Below, in pieces: positions 26,668-35,989 of a stretch of DNA of 64,000 bases. The notes under the pieces were generated by a model, which saw only the letters and a list, made by a program, of their open reading frames with translations, was not told the origin of the DNA and made no database searches. The DNA comes from Tepidisphaeraceae bacterium (GTDB taxonomy: Bacteria > Planctomycetota > Phycisphaerae > Tepidisphaerales > Tepidisphaeraceae): assembly GCA_035998445.1 (NCBI GenBank), contig DASYHQ010000032.1, positions 62,001-126,000 on the forward strand, read 5' to 3'. Positions within the stretch are counted from its first letter, which is position 1. Each line of letters begins with the position of its first letter. The translations under genes and the position numbers were made by a program.

Positions 26668-29115
26668 ATGAGTTCGTCTGAAACCAGTGGAGATCCCGAA
26701 AACAGGCTGGACCGCGGCGCGCTCGAGACGGAGCGGAGCCTGCTGGCCGACGTGTTCAAGCGATCGCCATCGTTCATGGCCGTGCTGCGCGGCCCGCAGC
26801 ATGTCTTCGAGCTCGCGAACGACCGTTACTACGAGCTGATCGGGCACCGTCAGGTGCTAGGCCAGTCCGTTCATGACGCGTTGCCGGAGATTGCCGGCCA
26901 AGGCTTCTTCGAGTTGCTGGATGGTGTGTACGCGACGGGCGAGCCGTTCGTCGGGCGCGACATGCGGGTGATGGTGCAGCGCACGCCCGGACACGCGCTG
27001 GAGGAACGGCATATCGAGTTTGTCTACCAGGCGCTTCGGGCGGCCGACGGGGCGGTCAACGGTGTCTTCGTGCACGGGATCGACCTAACCGAGCACAAGC
27101 GGGCGGAGACGGAAGTGCTCGCCAGTGAGCAGCGCTACCGTGGGCTGTTCGAGTCGATCGACCAAGGCCTATGCGTCGTACAGGTTATATTCGACGCGGA
27201 CAGCCGAGCCCACGACTACCGCTTCCTTGAGACGAACACGATGTTCGAGCAGCACACGGGCCTGAAGAACGCCGTCGGGCGGACCGCGCGCGAACTCGTC
27301 CCATCGCTTGAGGAGCGTTGGTTTGAGATGTACGGGCGCGTGGCAACCACCGGCGAGCCCATGCGGTTCGTCCAGGCTTCCGACCCCATGGGACGCTGGT
27401 TCGACGTCTACGCATTCCGGACCGGCCCGGTCCAGGATCGTAAGGTCGCGATCCTCTTCAAGGACGTGACTCAGGGCAAACGGGCGGAAGCGGCACAGCG
27501 GCAGAGCGAGGAACGGCTGCGGCTGGCGCTGGCCATTGCCGGCATGGGAACGTTCGACATCGACCTGCTGACCGACGACGTGATCGTGAACGAGGCCGGG
27601 CGGGCCATCTATGGCTGGCCAGACCAGGAGCCACTGACGTTCGCGAAGGTGCAGGGCCACTTTCACCCCGACGACCGAGCGATGGTGATGGAAAGCGTCG
27701 CGGCCGCCATGGACCCCAACGGCCCCGGCGAGTTCGCGGTCGAACAGCGCATCGTCCGCACCGATGGCGCGGTCCGATGGATCCGCGTTCGCGGGCGAGT
27801 CACGTTCGCGTCACCGAAGGGTGCGGGCCATCTCCGGCCGATCCGCTGCATCGGCACGTATCTGGACGTAACGGATCAGAAAGAAGCCGAGCACCAGCGG
27901 GAACAGCTGTTGAGTGCCGAGCGCGGGGCGCGGTTCGAGGCGGAGCGGGCGGGGCGCATGAAGGACGAGTTTCTCGCGACGCTCAGCCACGAGCTGCGCA
28001 CGCCGTTGAACGCGATCCTGGGATGGTCCAGCCTGCTGAGCAACAGACCTGGGGTACGCGACGATGACGATCTGCGGGCGGGCCTGGAAACGATCGAGCG
28101 CAACGCTCGGGCGCAAGCGCAGATCATCGAAGACCTGCTGGACATGAGCAGCATCATTAGCGGCAAGGTGCGCCTGGACGTGCAGCGCGTCGACCTGGCG
28201 GTGCTGCTGCAGCACGGGATCGAAACGGTCCGGCCGGCAGCCGAGGTGAAGAACGTAACACTGAGCGCGGTGCTCGACCCCTCCGTCGGGCCTGTCTCCG
28301 GTGATCCGAACCGCCTGCAGCAGGTGTTCTGGAACCTGCTGAACAACGCGGTGAAGTTCACGTCGCGAGGTGGCCGCGTGCAGGTGGCGCTCGAGCATGC
28401 CAGTTCGCACGTCGAGGTGAGCGTGGTCGACACCGGGCAGGGGATCAGCGCGCAGTTCCTGCCGCACGTGTTCGACCGATTCCGCCAAGCCGATGCCTCG
28501 ACGACTCGCCAGCACGGGGGGCTTGGCTTGGGCCTGTCGATCGTCAAACAGCTGGTCGAACTGCACGGCGGCAGCGTGCGTGCAAAGAGCGACGGCGTCG
28601 GTCTGGGCGCGACGATCGTGGTGGCGTTGCCGCTGGCGAGCGTTCAGTCTGATCCGTCACCCAAGCCGGCCCTCGAACACCCGGCGGTCAGTTTGCACAC
28701 CGAGATGCACCGTCAGGCGTGTCTGCAGTTGGAAGGTGTTCGCGTGCTGGTGGTCGATGATGAGGCCGATGGTCGCACGGTCGTACGTCGCTTGCTTGAA
28801 GAATGTGGGGCCATCGTCCGCACCGCGTCGTCGGCCGGTGAGGCGTTCGACTTCTATCGGTCCGAGGCGCCTGACGTGCTGGTGAGCGACATCGGCATGC
28901 CGAAAGAGGACGGATATTCGCTGATACGCCGCATACGCGCGCTCGATCCAACGCAGGGTGGAAAAGTGCCCGCGGTCGCGCTGACCGCGTACGCGCGGCC
29001 AGAGGACCGCATACGCGCCGTGCAGGCGGGCTTCCAGATGCACGTCGTCAAACCGGTTGAGCCCGCGGAGTTAATCACGATGGTAGCCAGCCTCGTCGGG
29101 CGCGTCGGCAGTTAG
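26668..29115 (+). CDS. PAS-domain hybrid sensor histidine kinase
   Basis: 815 residues with no membrane segment. Three PAS-like modules occupy about residues 25-145, 150-270 and 280-410. The second and third are read from spacing and motifs such as HFHPDDRAMV and IRCIGTYLDVTDQKEAE. HisKA follows with ATLSHELRTPLNAILGW (phospho-acceptor H441). HATPase_c has FWNLLNNAVKFT, VVDTGQGIS and GLGLGLSIVKQLVELHGG. A C-terminal receiver has VLVVDDEADGRTVVR and VSDIGMPKEDG with aspartate D741. It is a cytoplasmic sensor of unknown signal with an internal phosphotransfer step. GAGGTGG precedes the start. No dedicated response regulator is adjacent. Confidence 0.92.
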   Translation: MSSSETSGDPENRLDRGALETERSLLADVFKRSPSFMAVLRGPQHVFELANDRYYELIGHRQVLGQSVHDALPEIAGQGFFELLDGVYATGEPFVGRDMRVMVQRTPGHALEERHIEFVYQALRAADGAVNGVFVHGIDLTEHKRAETEVLASEQRYRGLFESIDQGLCVVQVIFDADSRAHDYRFLETNTMFEQHTGLKNAVGRTARELVPSLEERWFEMYGRVATTGEPMRFVQASDPMGRWFDVYAFRTGPVQDRKVAILFKDVTQGKRAEAAQRQSEERLRLALAIAGMGTFDIDLLTDDVIVNEAGRAIYGWPDQEPLTFAKVQGHFHPDDRAMVMESVAAAMDPNGPGEFAVEQRIVRTDGAVRWIRVRGRVTFASPKGAGHLRPIRCIGTYLDVTDQKEAEHQREQLLSAERGARFEAERAGRMKDEFLATLSHELRTPLNAILGWSSLLSNRPGVRDDDDLRAGLETIERNARAQAQIIEDLLDMSSIISGKVRLDVQRVDLAVLLQHGIETVRPAAEVKNVTLSAVLDPSVGPVSGDPNRLQQVFWNLLNNAVKFTSRGGRVQVALEHASSHVEVSVVDTGQGISAQFLPHVFDRFRQADASTTRQHGGLGLGLSIVKQLVELHGGSVRAKSDGVGLGATIVVALPLASVQSDPSPKPALEHPAVSLHTEMHRQACLQLEGVRVLVVDDEADGRTVVRRLLEECGAIVRTASSAGEAFDFYRSEAPDVLVSDIGMPKEDGYSLIRRIRALDPTQGGKVPAVALTAYARPEDRIRAVQAGFQMHVVKPVEPAELITMVASLVGRVGS

Positions 29116-29137
29116 GTGCATCGCGAATGGTCGCGTG

Positions 29138-30382
29138 CTACTTTCGACGGGTTGGTAAGGACGGCTTTCTTGGTGTTGTTGTAACGCGCTCGTTGCGACG
29201 GACTGAATTGGCTTTCTCCATCGCACCGCGGCGGCAGGCAGTGGGGGTTCGGCCGGTGAAATGTGCGAAGACCGTCGCCAGCCGCTTGGGGCTGCCGAAG
29301 CCGGTGCGGCGGGCGATCTCGTAGATGGGCAGATCGGTGTCGGTCAGCAGTCGCTGGACGTGTTCGACGCGGGTGCGGCGAATCTCGTCTAATGGCGAGC
29401 GGCCCAGCAAGCGGTGGAACTTCATCTGCAACGCGCGCCGGGAGATGGTCAGGCGTTGCATCAACTCGCTGACGGTGATGCAGCCGCCGGCATCGCGAAT
29501 AATACGGATCGCGCCGGCGACGTCGTCGTCGTCGACGGCGATGATGTCCGACGACTGTCGCGTGACCACGCGCGTCGGTGGGAGCAACGTGGCCGCTTCG
29601 GTGGCGTTTCGCTCCATCATCCGTTGCAGGCAGAGCGCCGCCTGTCGGCCGATCTGCTCGGCCGGCAACTGCACGCTTGACAGTGGGGGCCACGCTGCCA
29701 GGCACAGCGCCTCGTCATCGTCCACCCCCACGATCGCCACCTGCTCAGGCACGGCCAGCCCGGCGATTCGGCACGTCTCGGCCAGTTGCATGGCGCAGGC
29801 ATCGTGGCAGGTCAGGATTGCGACGGGTTTGGGCATTTCGCGGAGCCACTTCGCCAAGCCACCATCGTCGAACGCCTTCAGGCTGCGCGGGAACGTGTTC
29901 GCGGACGGTCGGGCGGCGTGATAAACCGCCACCTTCATGCCGTGCAATCGCACCTTTTCACAAAACCCCCGTTCGCGATCGACGCTGTATAGCATGTCGG
30001 CGTAACCGAGGTAGGCGAAGTGTCGGAATCGACGTTCGATGAAGTGCTGGGCCGCCATGGCGCCCACGGCTGCGTCATCGGCGCTTACGACGCGCAGCCG
30101 ATCTGACCCGTCACCAGTGGCCTTCACGATGTTGGAGAGGGAGACGACGTTCGGGCAAACATGGGTCAACGCGGTTCGGAAGCTTTCGCTGGGGACGTAT
30201 CCGATGACGCCGTCTACGCTCCACTCGCGCAGCAGGGGGATGATGTCCGGCACGGGCGGGCCCAGGTGCAGGTGCCAACCGGCCGTGTGCGCATGCAGGC
30301 TGGCGCCCCGGATCGCCGCGCGAGAGAATCCCCAATCCAATCGCGCGAGCAATGCGACCGATTTCGCGCCTCGTTGCAGCAC
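29138..30382 (-). CDS. XylR-type regulator: LacI-like sugar-binding domain plus AraC helix-turn-helix
   Basis: 414 residues from a GTG at 30382. Residues about 1-270 resemble a periplasmic-binding-protein fold (SVALLARLDWGFSRAAIRG, VDGVIGYVPSE, HFAYLGYADML, VAILTCHDACAMQLAE, VAIVGVDDDEALCLAAWPPLSSVQLP). The last 110 residues hold an AraC domain (ITVSELMQRLTISRRALQMKFHRLLGRSPLDEIRRTRVEH and YEIARRTGFGSPKRLATVFAHFTGRTP). The frame extends to an ATG at 30520, only 13 bp from the divergent start and across the palindrome at 30424-30448, so the shorter form is preferred. It probably controls the divergent carbohydrate genes. Confidence 0.85.
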   Translation of the reverse strand: MLQRGAKSVALLARLDWGFSRAAIRGASLHAHTAGWHLHLGPPVPDIIPLLREWSVDGVIGYVPSESFRTALTHVCPNVVSLSNIVKATGDGSDRLRVVSADDAAVGAMAAQHFIERRFRHFAYLGYADMLYSVDRERGFCEKVRLHGMKVAVYHAARPSANTFPRSLKAFDDGGLAKWLREMPKPVAILTCHDACAMQLAETCRIAGLAVPEQVAIVGVDDDEALCLAAWPPLSSVQLPAEQIGRQAALCLQRMMERNATEAATLLPPTRVVTRQSSDIIAVDDDDVAGAIRIIRDAGGCITVSELMQRLTISRRALQMKFHRLLGRSPLDEIRRTRVEHVQRLLTDTDLPIYEIARRTGFGSPKRLATVFAHFTGRTPTACRRGAMEKANSVRRNERVTTTPRKPSLPTRRK

Positions 30383-30423
30383 CGTCCCATCATCGATCCG
30401 CCTGAGCCGGCCCGCAAGCCGCG

Positions 30424-30448
30424 GCGCAAAACGGAACCACTTTTGCGC
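30424..30448. promoter_or_regulatory. Palindromic operator candidate between XylR-type regulator and divergent operon
   Basis: Exact arms GCGCAAAA (30424-30431) and TTTTGCGC (30441-30448) are separated by 9 bases, so half-site centres are 17 bases apart. It lies in the divergent intergenic region, which is where a shared operator would be. Confidence 0.55.
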
Positions 30449-30533
30449 ATAGCGTGCCCCACGGCTACGGATGGATGTTGTATCCTTGATGGCGCGGACC
30501 CTGATCCCCTTTCGCACCATCGATGGACGACCT

Positions 30534-32657
30534 ATGCCAACTGCGTTGCCACCTGACTACTCCGACCGTGTCTACGCAGGCGTGCTCGGAAAGCTGATCG
30601 GCGTCTACCTCGGCCGGCCTATTGAAGGGTGGTCGTACCGTGACGTGCTGAGCAAGATCGGGTTGGTCAATTATTACGTGCACGACCGCCGGGGCGTCGA
30701 GCTGATCGTCACTGACGACGACATCTCCGGCACCTTCGCGTTCCTTCGTGCGCTGGACGACCACCCCCATGCGGGACGTCAGCTAACGGCCGAGCAGGTT
30801 GGGCAGACGTGGCTGAACTACATCATCGATAACAAGACCATCCTGTGGTGGGGCGGGATGGGGCTCAGCACGGAACACACCGCGTTCATCCGACTTCAGG
30901 ATGGAATCGCCGCCCCGCGCAGCGGCAGCGCCGAACTGAACGGGCGCTTGGTGGCCGAGCAGATCGGCGCGCAGATTTTCATCGATGGTTGGGCGATGGT
31001 GGCCCCGGGTGACCCGGATCTGGCCGTCTCGCTCGCTCGCCGGGCCGCTTCGGTGTCGCACGATGGTGAAGCGATTCTGGCCGCCCAAGTGGTTGCGGCG
31101 ATGGAGGCGCAAGCGTTCGTCGAACGCGATCTGAACAAGTTGTTCGACGTGGGCGTGAGCTACATCCCGAAAACCTCCATCATCTACCGCGTTATTGACG
31201 ATTTGCGCGCGTTCCGCGCCAAGACCGATGACTGGCAGCGGGCCATGACGGAAGTGGTAGAGCCAAACTACGGTTACGACAAGTACGGCGGTAACTGCCA
31301 CGTAGTGCCGAACCACGCACTGATCGCGTTGGCGCTTCTGTGGGGCGACGATGACTTTCAGAAGTCGTTGATGATCGCCAACACCTGCGGCTGGGACACC
31401 GACTGCAACAGCGGCAACGTCGGGTGCCTCATGGGCATCAAGAACGGGCTGGCGGGCATCGAGGCAGGGCCGGACTGGCGAGGGCCGGTTGCCGAGCGGC
31501 TATATCTACCCACTGCCGACGCCGGTGGATGCATGACCGACGCCGCGAACGTGGCGCTTGCCGTGGAAAACGCGGGACGACGACTCGCGGGCCGTGCACC
31601 GCGGGAGCCTAAGGACGGCGCGCGCTTCCACTTCAGCTTCCCTGGTAGCGTGCAGGGTTTCGTGCCCGACAAACGATGGGATGCGCACGGGACGACGACC
31701 GTTTCGAACGATGCCGGGCGGCTGGCGATCACGTACCACAAGCTGGCGCTTGGCCGCGTTGCCCGAGCCACGACGGCGACGTTCTCTCCACCGGAAAAGC
31801 TGAAGGTCGCCGACGCCTACAAGCTGATCTGTTCTCCAACGCTGAATCCGGGCCAGCGGATGACCTCAACGGTGCAGGCGGATCCGCAGAACGATCGGCC
31901 GGCGCTTCTGCAACTGTTCTTGCGGCATTACGACGGCGCCGACGCGCTCGTCCAAGTGGCCGGGCCATCGGTCGAGTTGATGCCGGGCGATACGCATGAC
32001 ATGGCGTGGACCATTCCGCAAACAGGTGGGCAGCCGATTGCGGAAGTCGGATTTGAGATTCGCGCAACCGGTGGGGCCAGCGGGGCGGTTTACGTGGATC
32101 GCCTACACTGGACAGGCGCCCCGACCGTCACTCTGACGCGCCCGCAGGATGGTGGGACAGCGTGGACTCGCGCCTGGGCCGAGGGCGTTAGCTCGGCCGG
32201 CTACTGGGTCCCAGACTACCAATACCGTGTGACGCAGAACCGCGGCCGTGGACTGCACATGTACGGCACGCGCGACTGGACCGATTACACCGTCGCGACC
32301 ACCGTTCTGCCCGTGCTGGCCACTGCCGTCGGCTTGGCCGCGCGGGTGCAGGGGATGCGGCGGTACTACGCGTTGCTGCTCACGACAAATGCCGACCGCC
32401 GGGTCGTTCAACTGGTGAAAATGCGGGATGTTCAGACCGTGCTGTCCGAGGCCCCGGCTGACTGGGCGCTCGGTGAACGCGGCTACGCGATGAGCCTGAC
32501 CGTCCAAGGCACCAAGATCACGGGCACGCTCGACGGCCAACAGGTCCTGACGGCGACCGACGCGGTCGAACCACTGAAGGGCGGCGGCATTGCCATCGTG
32601 ATCGAAGAGGGCCGAGCGCACGCGGGACCGATCGAAGTCACCGCGTTATCTCAATAA
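30534..32657 (+). CDS. ADP-ribosylglycohydrolase-family protein with C-terminal beta-sandwich domains
   Basis: 707 residues. Residues about 1-340 match the ADP-ribosylglycohydrolase (DraG) fold: YAGVLGKLIGVYLGRPIEGW, VTDDDISGTFA with the di-metal Asp cluster, SVSHDGEAILAAQ and NTCGWDTDCNSGNVGCLMG, which supplies the second Asp set. The rest holds two beta-rich regions; the last (about 540-707) looks like a concanavalin-type lectin fold with YALLLTTNADRRVVQLVKM. Members of this size in sugar loci may cleave N- or O-glycosidic bonds other than ADP-ribose. The ATG at 30534 starts the domain. Its stop overlaps the next start by one base (TAATG). Confidence 0.82.
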   Translation: MPTALPPDYSDRVYAGVLGKLIGVYLGRPIEGWSYRDVLSKIGLVNYYVHDRRGVELIVTDDDISGTFAFLRALDDHPHAGRQLTAEQVGQTWLNYIIDNKTILWWGGMGLSTEHTAFIRLQDGIAAPRSGSAELNGRLVAEQIGAQIFIDGWAMVAPGDPDLAVSLARRAASVSHDGEAILAAQVVAAMEAQAFVERDLNKLFDVGVSYIPKTSIIYRVIDDLRAFRAKTDDWQRAMTEVVEPNYGYDKYGGNCHVVPNHALIALALLWGDDDFQKSLMIANTCGWDTDCNSGNVGCLMGIKNGLAGIEAGPDWRGPVAERLYLPTADAGGCMTDAANVALAVENAGRRLAGRAPREPKDGARFHFSFPGSVQGFVPDKRWDAHGTTTVSNDAGRLAITYHKLALGRVARATTATFSPPEKLKVADAYKLICSPTLNPGQRMTSTVQADPQNDRPALLQLFLRHYDGADALVQVAGPSVELMPGDTHDMAWTIPQTGGQPIAEVGFEIRATGGASGAVYVDRLHWTGAPTVTLTRPQDGGTAWTRAWAEGVSSAGYWVPDYQYRVTQNRGRGLHMYGTRDWTDYTVATTVLPVLATAVGLAARVQGMRRYYALLLTTNADRRVVQLVKMRDVQTVLSEAPADWALGERGYAMSLTVQGTKITGTLDGQQVLTATDAVEPLKGGGIAIVIEEGRAHAGPIEVTALSQ

Positions 32658-33148
32658 TGTCACTCAACCGCGCAGGATCGGTAGGAGTGAGAACTTTAGT
32701 AGCGGCCGGAACGATGACGACTTTGTTCGTCGCCGTTGACGCGCACGCGCAAATGGCGGACATCGTACTGAAGTTAGAGGGCGCTTCAGGCCCAGACTAT
32801 CGGCTGAAGGACTTCACCCACTACAACGCCCGCAGCACCGTGAATTCGGATCGAAACGTCTACGGCCGGTTGTACGTTCCGGACAACTACAACGCGAGCC
32901 ACAGCTATCCGCTGGTCACGTTCCTACACGGCGATGGTGAGGCGGCGAACCGCAATGCGGCCGACGAACGCAACATCTCACAGGTGGACACGAACATCTA
33001 TAACTTGCTGCGCAACGCGCGCAGCCGGGGGTTTATGGTCTACGTTCCGCAGTCACCCGGCACGTTCTGGGGCGATGAGCAGATGTTCATGTCCGAGTTT
33101 TCGACCTGCCCGTTCCGGGCTCGCGTGACACAGCGGGTCGATTTATAA
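32657..33148 (+). CDS. Truncated secreted alpha/beta-hydrolase (esterase-like)
   Basis: 163 residues. The signal peptide ends near AVDAHAQ. It is followed by the start of a PHB-depolymerase/phospholipase-type esterase: NVYGRLYVPDNYNASHSYPLVTFLHGDGEAANRNA, with the oxyanion strand LVTFLHG, then GFMVYVPQSPGTFWGDE. The frame stops soon after this. The nucleophile elbow GxSxG, the acid and the histidine are all missing, so a catalytically active product is unlikely. Only 9 bp separate it from the next gene. It may be a deletion remnant that still sits within a live operon. Confidence 0.7.
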   Translation: MSLNRAGSVGVRTLVAAGTMTTLFVAVDAHAQMADIVLKLEGASGPDYRLKDFTHYNARSTVNSDRNVYGRLYVPDNYNASHSYPLVTFLHGDGEAANRNAADERNISQVDTNIYNLLRNARSRGFMVYVPQSPGTFWGDEQMFMSEFSTCPFRARVTQRVDL

Positions 33149-33157
33149 CATTGGGCT

Positions 33158-34714
33158 ATGAACTCACTTGCGAAGGTCTGGCAGCCAGTCGAGGTCTCTG
33201 CAACCGCCAAAGCTGATTTCGTGAATCCATATACCGATGTCACCGTCTGGATCGAGTGGCAGCAGGTGGGCGGCAACGGCACGCCGTTGCGTCGTCCGGC
33301 GTACTGGGACGGGGGAAACACGTGGCGCGTGCGTTTCGCGCCGCCAACAGCGGGGCAGTGGGTCGGGAAGTGGTTCTCTCAGCCGGCTGATGAAGGGCTG
33401 GTGGACGAGGCCACGATTGATGCGACGCCGTACGACTCGGCAGAACCCTTGCTGAATCGTGGTCTGCTGAGAATGTCGTCCGGTGGGCGCAGCGTCATCC
33501 ACGCCGATGGTACATCGTGGCTGATGGTCGCCGACACGGCTTGGGCACTGCCTTGGCGGGCGACGGAGGCGCAGGCTGAAGCATACGCCGCCGACCGTCG
33601 GTCTAAGGGTTTCAACGCGGCCCTGCTGATGACCGTTCAACCTGACATGAAGGCCGTCGGGCCGCGCGACCGCACCGCGCTCGACGGCTTCGACGTCGGG
33701 TTCGAGGACTTGTCCGACGGTCACCTGAACCAGATGAACGTCAGCTACTTTCAGAACCTCGACCGGCTGATGGCGATCCTGCTGCGCCACGGAATCGTGC
33801 CGGTGTATCAGCCGGTGTTTCACGGCTACGGTTGGAAGGGACTCGACACTGCGGGTCGGGTCGTGGGGCCGGCTGAGTACGCGCGCTACTGTCGGTACCT
33901 CGTGGCGCGCTATGGAGCCAGCCCGGCGATCTGGCTGATTGGCGCTGATGGGCATGGCACCGAACCGGGCGTGTCGGCGGGCGGTCGCGAGGTGGAGCAG
34001 TGGGACTGCTACCGCCAGCCGACCGGCATGCATTACGCGCCGATGCACCATGCGAACATCAACCAGGGCGAGCGCTGGCTCGACTTTCAGTGGTGCCAGA
34101 CGGGCCACCTTGGTGAACACCTGCCCGAGCGCGTCGCCGAGATGACGCGCAACCTTCCCACAAAGGCCGTTGCCAACGGAGAACCGACTTACGAGCGCAT
34201 CGGCCATCCTGATCGCGGCGTCGGCTGGTGGCAGGGACACGAGGCATGGGCCAACCTGTGCGCCGGCGGCACGATGGGCGTGGTCTACGGCGCCGGCAGC
34301 CTCTGGCAGTGGCGGCTCACGCGCGACGAAGCGCACGCCGGCTGGTGCTGTGCCGAGCACGCCGACTGGCGTGACGCGCTGGCGTTCGAAGGGTCGAACT
34401 ATGTCGGTATCGTCGGCAAGATCTTCGCAGGTCTGCCCTGCGCAGACATGCGAGAGGATTTCATCACGACGCTGCCCGCCGGCCGTGCGCTGGTGGTGCC
34501 GGGACGGCTGCTGGTGAAGTATCAGGAGTTCGGTGACGGCTTCGCGGTGCTGTTCGAGGACGTGCCGCGCAACTACCGCGTTCACGACCCGCGTACCGGC
34601 GAAGTGATCGGCCGAGGTCAACTCGGCACTGGTGCGCGTCCTCGCGTCGAGCTTGGCCGCGATCGCCAGCCGCGGGTTGTGGTGTTCTGTGATGAGTTTG
34701 CGGAATCTGATTGA
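33158..34714 (+). CDS. DUF5060/DUF4038-like glycoside hydrolase
   Basis: 518 residues without a signal peptide. The N-terminal 100 residues are a beta-sandwich (KADFVNPYTDVTVWIEW, WRVRFAPPTAGQWVGKW) like DUF5060. The body from about residue 110 (SVIHADGTSWLMVADTAWALPWRATEAQAEAYAADRRSKGFNAALL) matches the DUF4038 TIM barrel of apiosidase-like enzymes. It continues with AIWLIGADGHGTE, NGEPTYERIGHPD and GVVYGAGSLWQW, which carry candidate acidic catalytic residues. A short C-terminal beta domain follows. The context of a XylR-type regulator and an ADP-ribosylglycohydrolase-like protein suggests breakdown of an imported glycan fragment. Confidence 0.78.
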   Translation: MNSLAKVWQPVEVSATAKADFVNPYTDVTVWIEWQQVGGNGTPLRRPAYWDGGNTWRVRFAPPTAGQWVGKWFSQPADEGLVDEATIDATPYDSAEPLLNRGLLRMSSGGRSVIHADGTSWLMVADTAWALPWRATEAQAEAYAADRRSKGFNAALLMTVQPDMKAVGPRDRTALDGFDVGFEDLSDGHLNQMNVSYFQNLDRLMAILLRHGIVPVYQPVFHGYGWKGLDTAGRVVGPAEYARYCRYLVARYGASPAIWLIGADGHGTEPGVSAGGREVEQWDCYRQPTGMHYAPMHHANINQGERWLDFQWCQTGHLGEHLPERVAEMTRNLPTKAVANGEPTYERIGHPDRGVGWWQGHEAWANLCAGGTMGVVYGAGSLWQWRLTRDEAHAGWCCAEHADWRDALAFEGSNYVGIVGKIFAGLPCADMREDFITTLPAGRALVVPGRLLVKYQEFGDGFAVLFEDVPRNYRVHDPRTGEVIGRGQLGTGARPRVELGRDRQPRVVVFCDEFAESD

Positions 34715-34763
34715 ATCTCATCGAAGTAAGTAAGGGCCAGTTGCCAGCCGATCAAAACTCACC

Positions 34764-34782
34764 TGCGGGCGACGAGCCCGCA
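34764..34782. terminator. Hairpin between convergent glycosidase and ROK genes
   Basis: TGCGGGC-GACGA-GCCCGCA is a perfect 7-base stem with a 5-base loop directly beside the ROK stop codon. Read on the minus strand it is followed by AGGTGAGTTTTG, a weak T-rich tail. Confidence 0.5.
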
Positions 34783-34783
34783 A

Positions 34784-35944
34784 TCAAGAGGGCTCCTCGG
34801 ACTCCGTGGCGTTTCCGCCGAAGACGTCGGCCAATGCGAGCCACGCCGCATTCTCCGCTGATTGAAAGTCAAACTGGTCGGCGAACTCAATCGAAACCTG
34901 CTGCCGCAGCCCCGGCAGGATGCGCGGCGGCAGTTCACGCCGCAGGACGTACACCAATACTTCGTAGCGGGCCAGTGGGCTGCTGATCACAAGCGTCTTG
35001 GGGCGGATGAAATTCACGGCGTTGGCCAAGCCGGTCACCAGATGATCAAGCACGTGGTCCATCGCTGCGCGGTCCAGCTTCGGGGCGGCCAGCACCTCGC
35101 TTAGTCGGCGGTCACTCTTGGCACCGAAGCGGGCCAGTTGGCGCGTGCTGACGATGCGCTCCAAGCATCCTTCCTGCCCGCAGTAGCACCGGTCTGTGGC
35201 AACGGCCAAGCGTGTGTGCCCTAGCTCGTTCGCCGCGCTCACGCTGCCCCGGTGCGGCTTACCGTCGATCAAGAGCGACGCGCCCAGCCGCCCGTCATCC
35301 AGGCCCACCAGAAGCACGTCACCGCTGGGTCCGCCGTGCGTCAACAGCCAACGAAGGGCCAGCGCGTGCATGTCGTTGTGAAGGACGATCGGCGTGTCAC
35401 CGGCCGCGTCGTAAAGCGGATCGAGTGGCACGGTGGTCGCTGACGATCGCAGCGACGAGCTGAACAGCAGTGCCCGCGCCTGGGGGTCAACCACGCCCGT
35501 AAAGCTGATGCCGATCGAGAAGACCGACGGGTCAACCTGGGCGCGAAGCACCGTCGCAGCGGTCTGGATCAACCGCGAATCGCGCGTCACTCGCTCGACA
35601 TGTTCCGATCCGCAGGCAACGCCTCTGGCGTTGACCCGTGCAAGGCGAACAACTCCCGGTGCAATCGATAAACCCAGGAACGTTCGGCTTGCAGAGTCGA
35701 TCTCGACCGGCACCTGCGGACGACCACGATCCGTGGTCGGTGGCGGAGCGGCATCGCGCACCAGCCCGCGGTCGATCAATGATGCGACTGCTTGACCCGT
35801 GAGCGTTGGGTGGACGCGGGTGAGCTGATGGATCTCCCGCCGACCGATGGGACCGCGCCGCCAGATGAGCGACGCGAACTGACGTTCGCGCTCGCCCATG
35901 GGTTCCACCGGCCGATGAGTATCATGCTGCATCTTCATTGCCAT
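34784..35944 (-). CDS. ROK-family transcriptional repressor
   Basis: 386 residues. An N-terminal winged helix (RQFASLIWRRGPIGRREIHQLTRVHPTLTGQAVASLIDRGLVRD) is followed by an ASKHA-type ROK domain with the DNMHAL-like active-site segment VLHNDMHALALRW and the zinc-binding CYCGQEGCLERIVS motif. ROK repressors such as NagC bind sugars or sugar phosphates and release DNA. It is divergent from the NagB-LmbE fusion gene, so an amino-sugar ligand is likely. The longer frame begins with TTG; ATG 35944 fits better with the promoter at 35991-36019. A hairpin follows the stop. Confidence 0.9.
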   Translation of the reverse strand: MAMKMQHDTHRPVEPMGERERQFASLIWRRGPIGRREIHQLTRVHPTLTGQAVASLIDRGLVRDAAPPPTTDRGRPQVPVEIDSASRTFLGLSIAPGVVRLARVNARGVACGSEHVERVTRDSRLIQTAATVLRAQVDPSVFSIGISFTGVVDPQARALLFSSSLRSSATTVPLDPLYDAAGDTPIVLHNDMHALALRWLLTHGGPSGDVLLVGLDDGRLGASLLIDGKPHRGSVSAANELGHTRLAVATDRCYCGQEGCLERIVSTRQLARFGAKSDRRLSEVLAAPKLDRAAMDHVLDHLVTGLANAVNFIRPKTLVISSPLARYEVLVYVLRRELPPRILPGLRQQVSIEFADQFDFQSAENAAWLALADVFGGNATESEEPS

Positions 35945-35989
35945 CGTCTCACAGGCCGAACGCAAAGCCAGTGAAGTTTATGCTTGCCA

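Noticed and set aside
34711-34986. 91-codon frame across the glycosidase-ROK junction
   Set aside because: It crosses the hairpin and the 3' end of the ROK gene and shows no domain.
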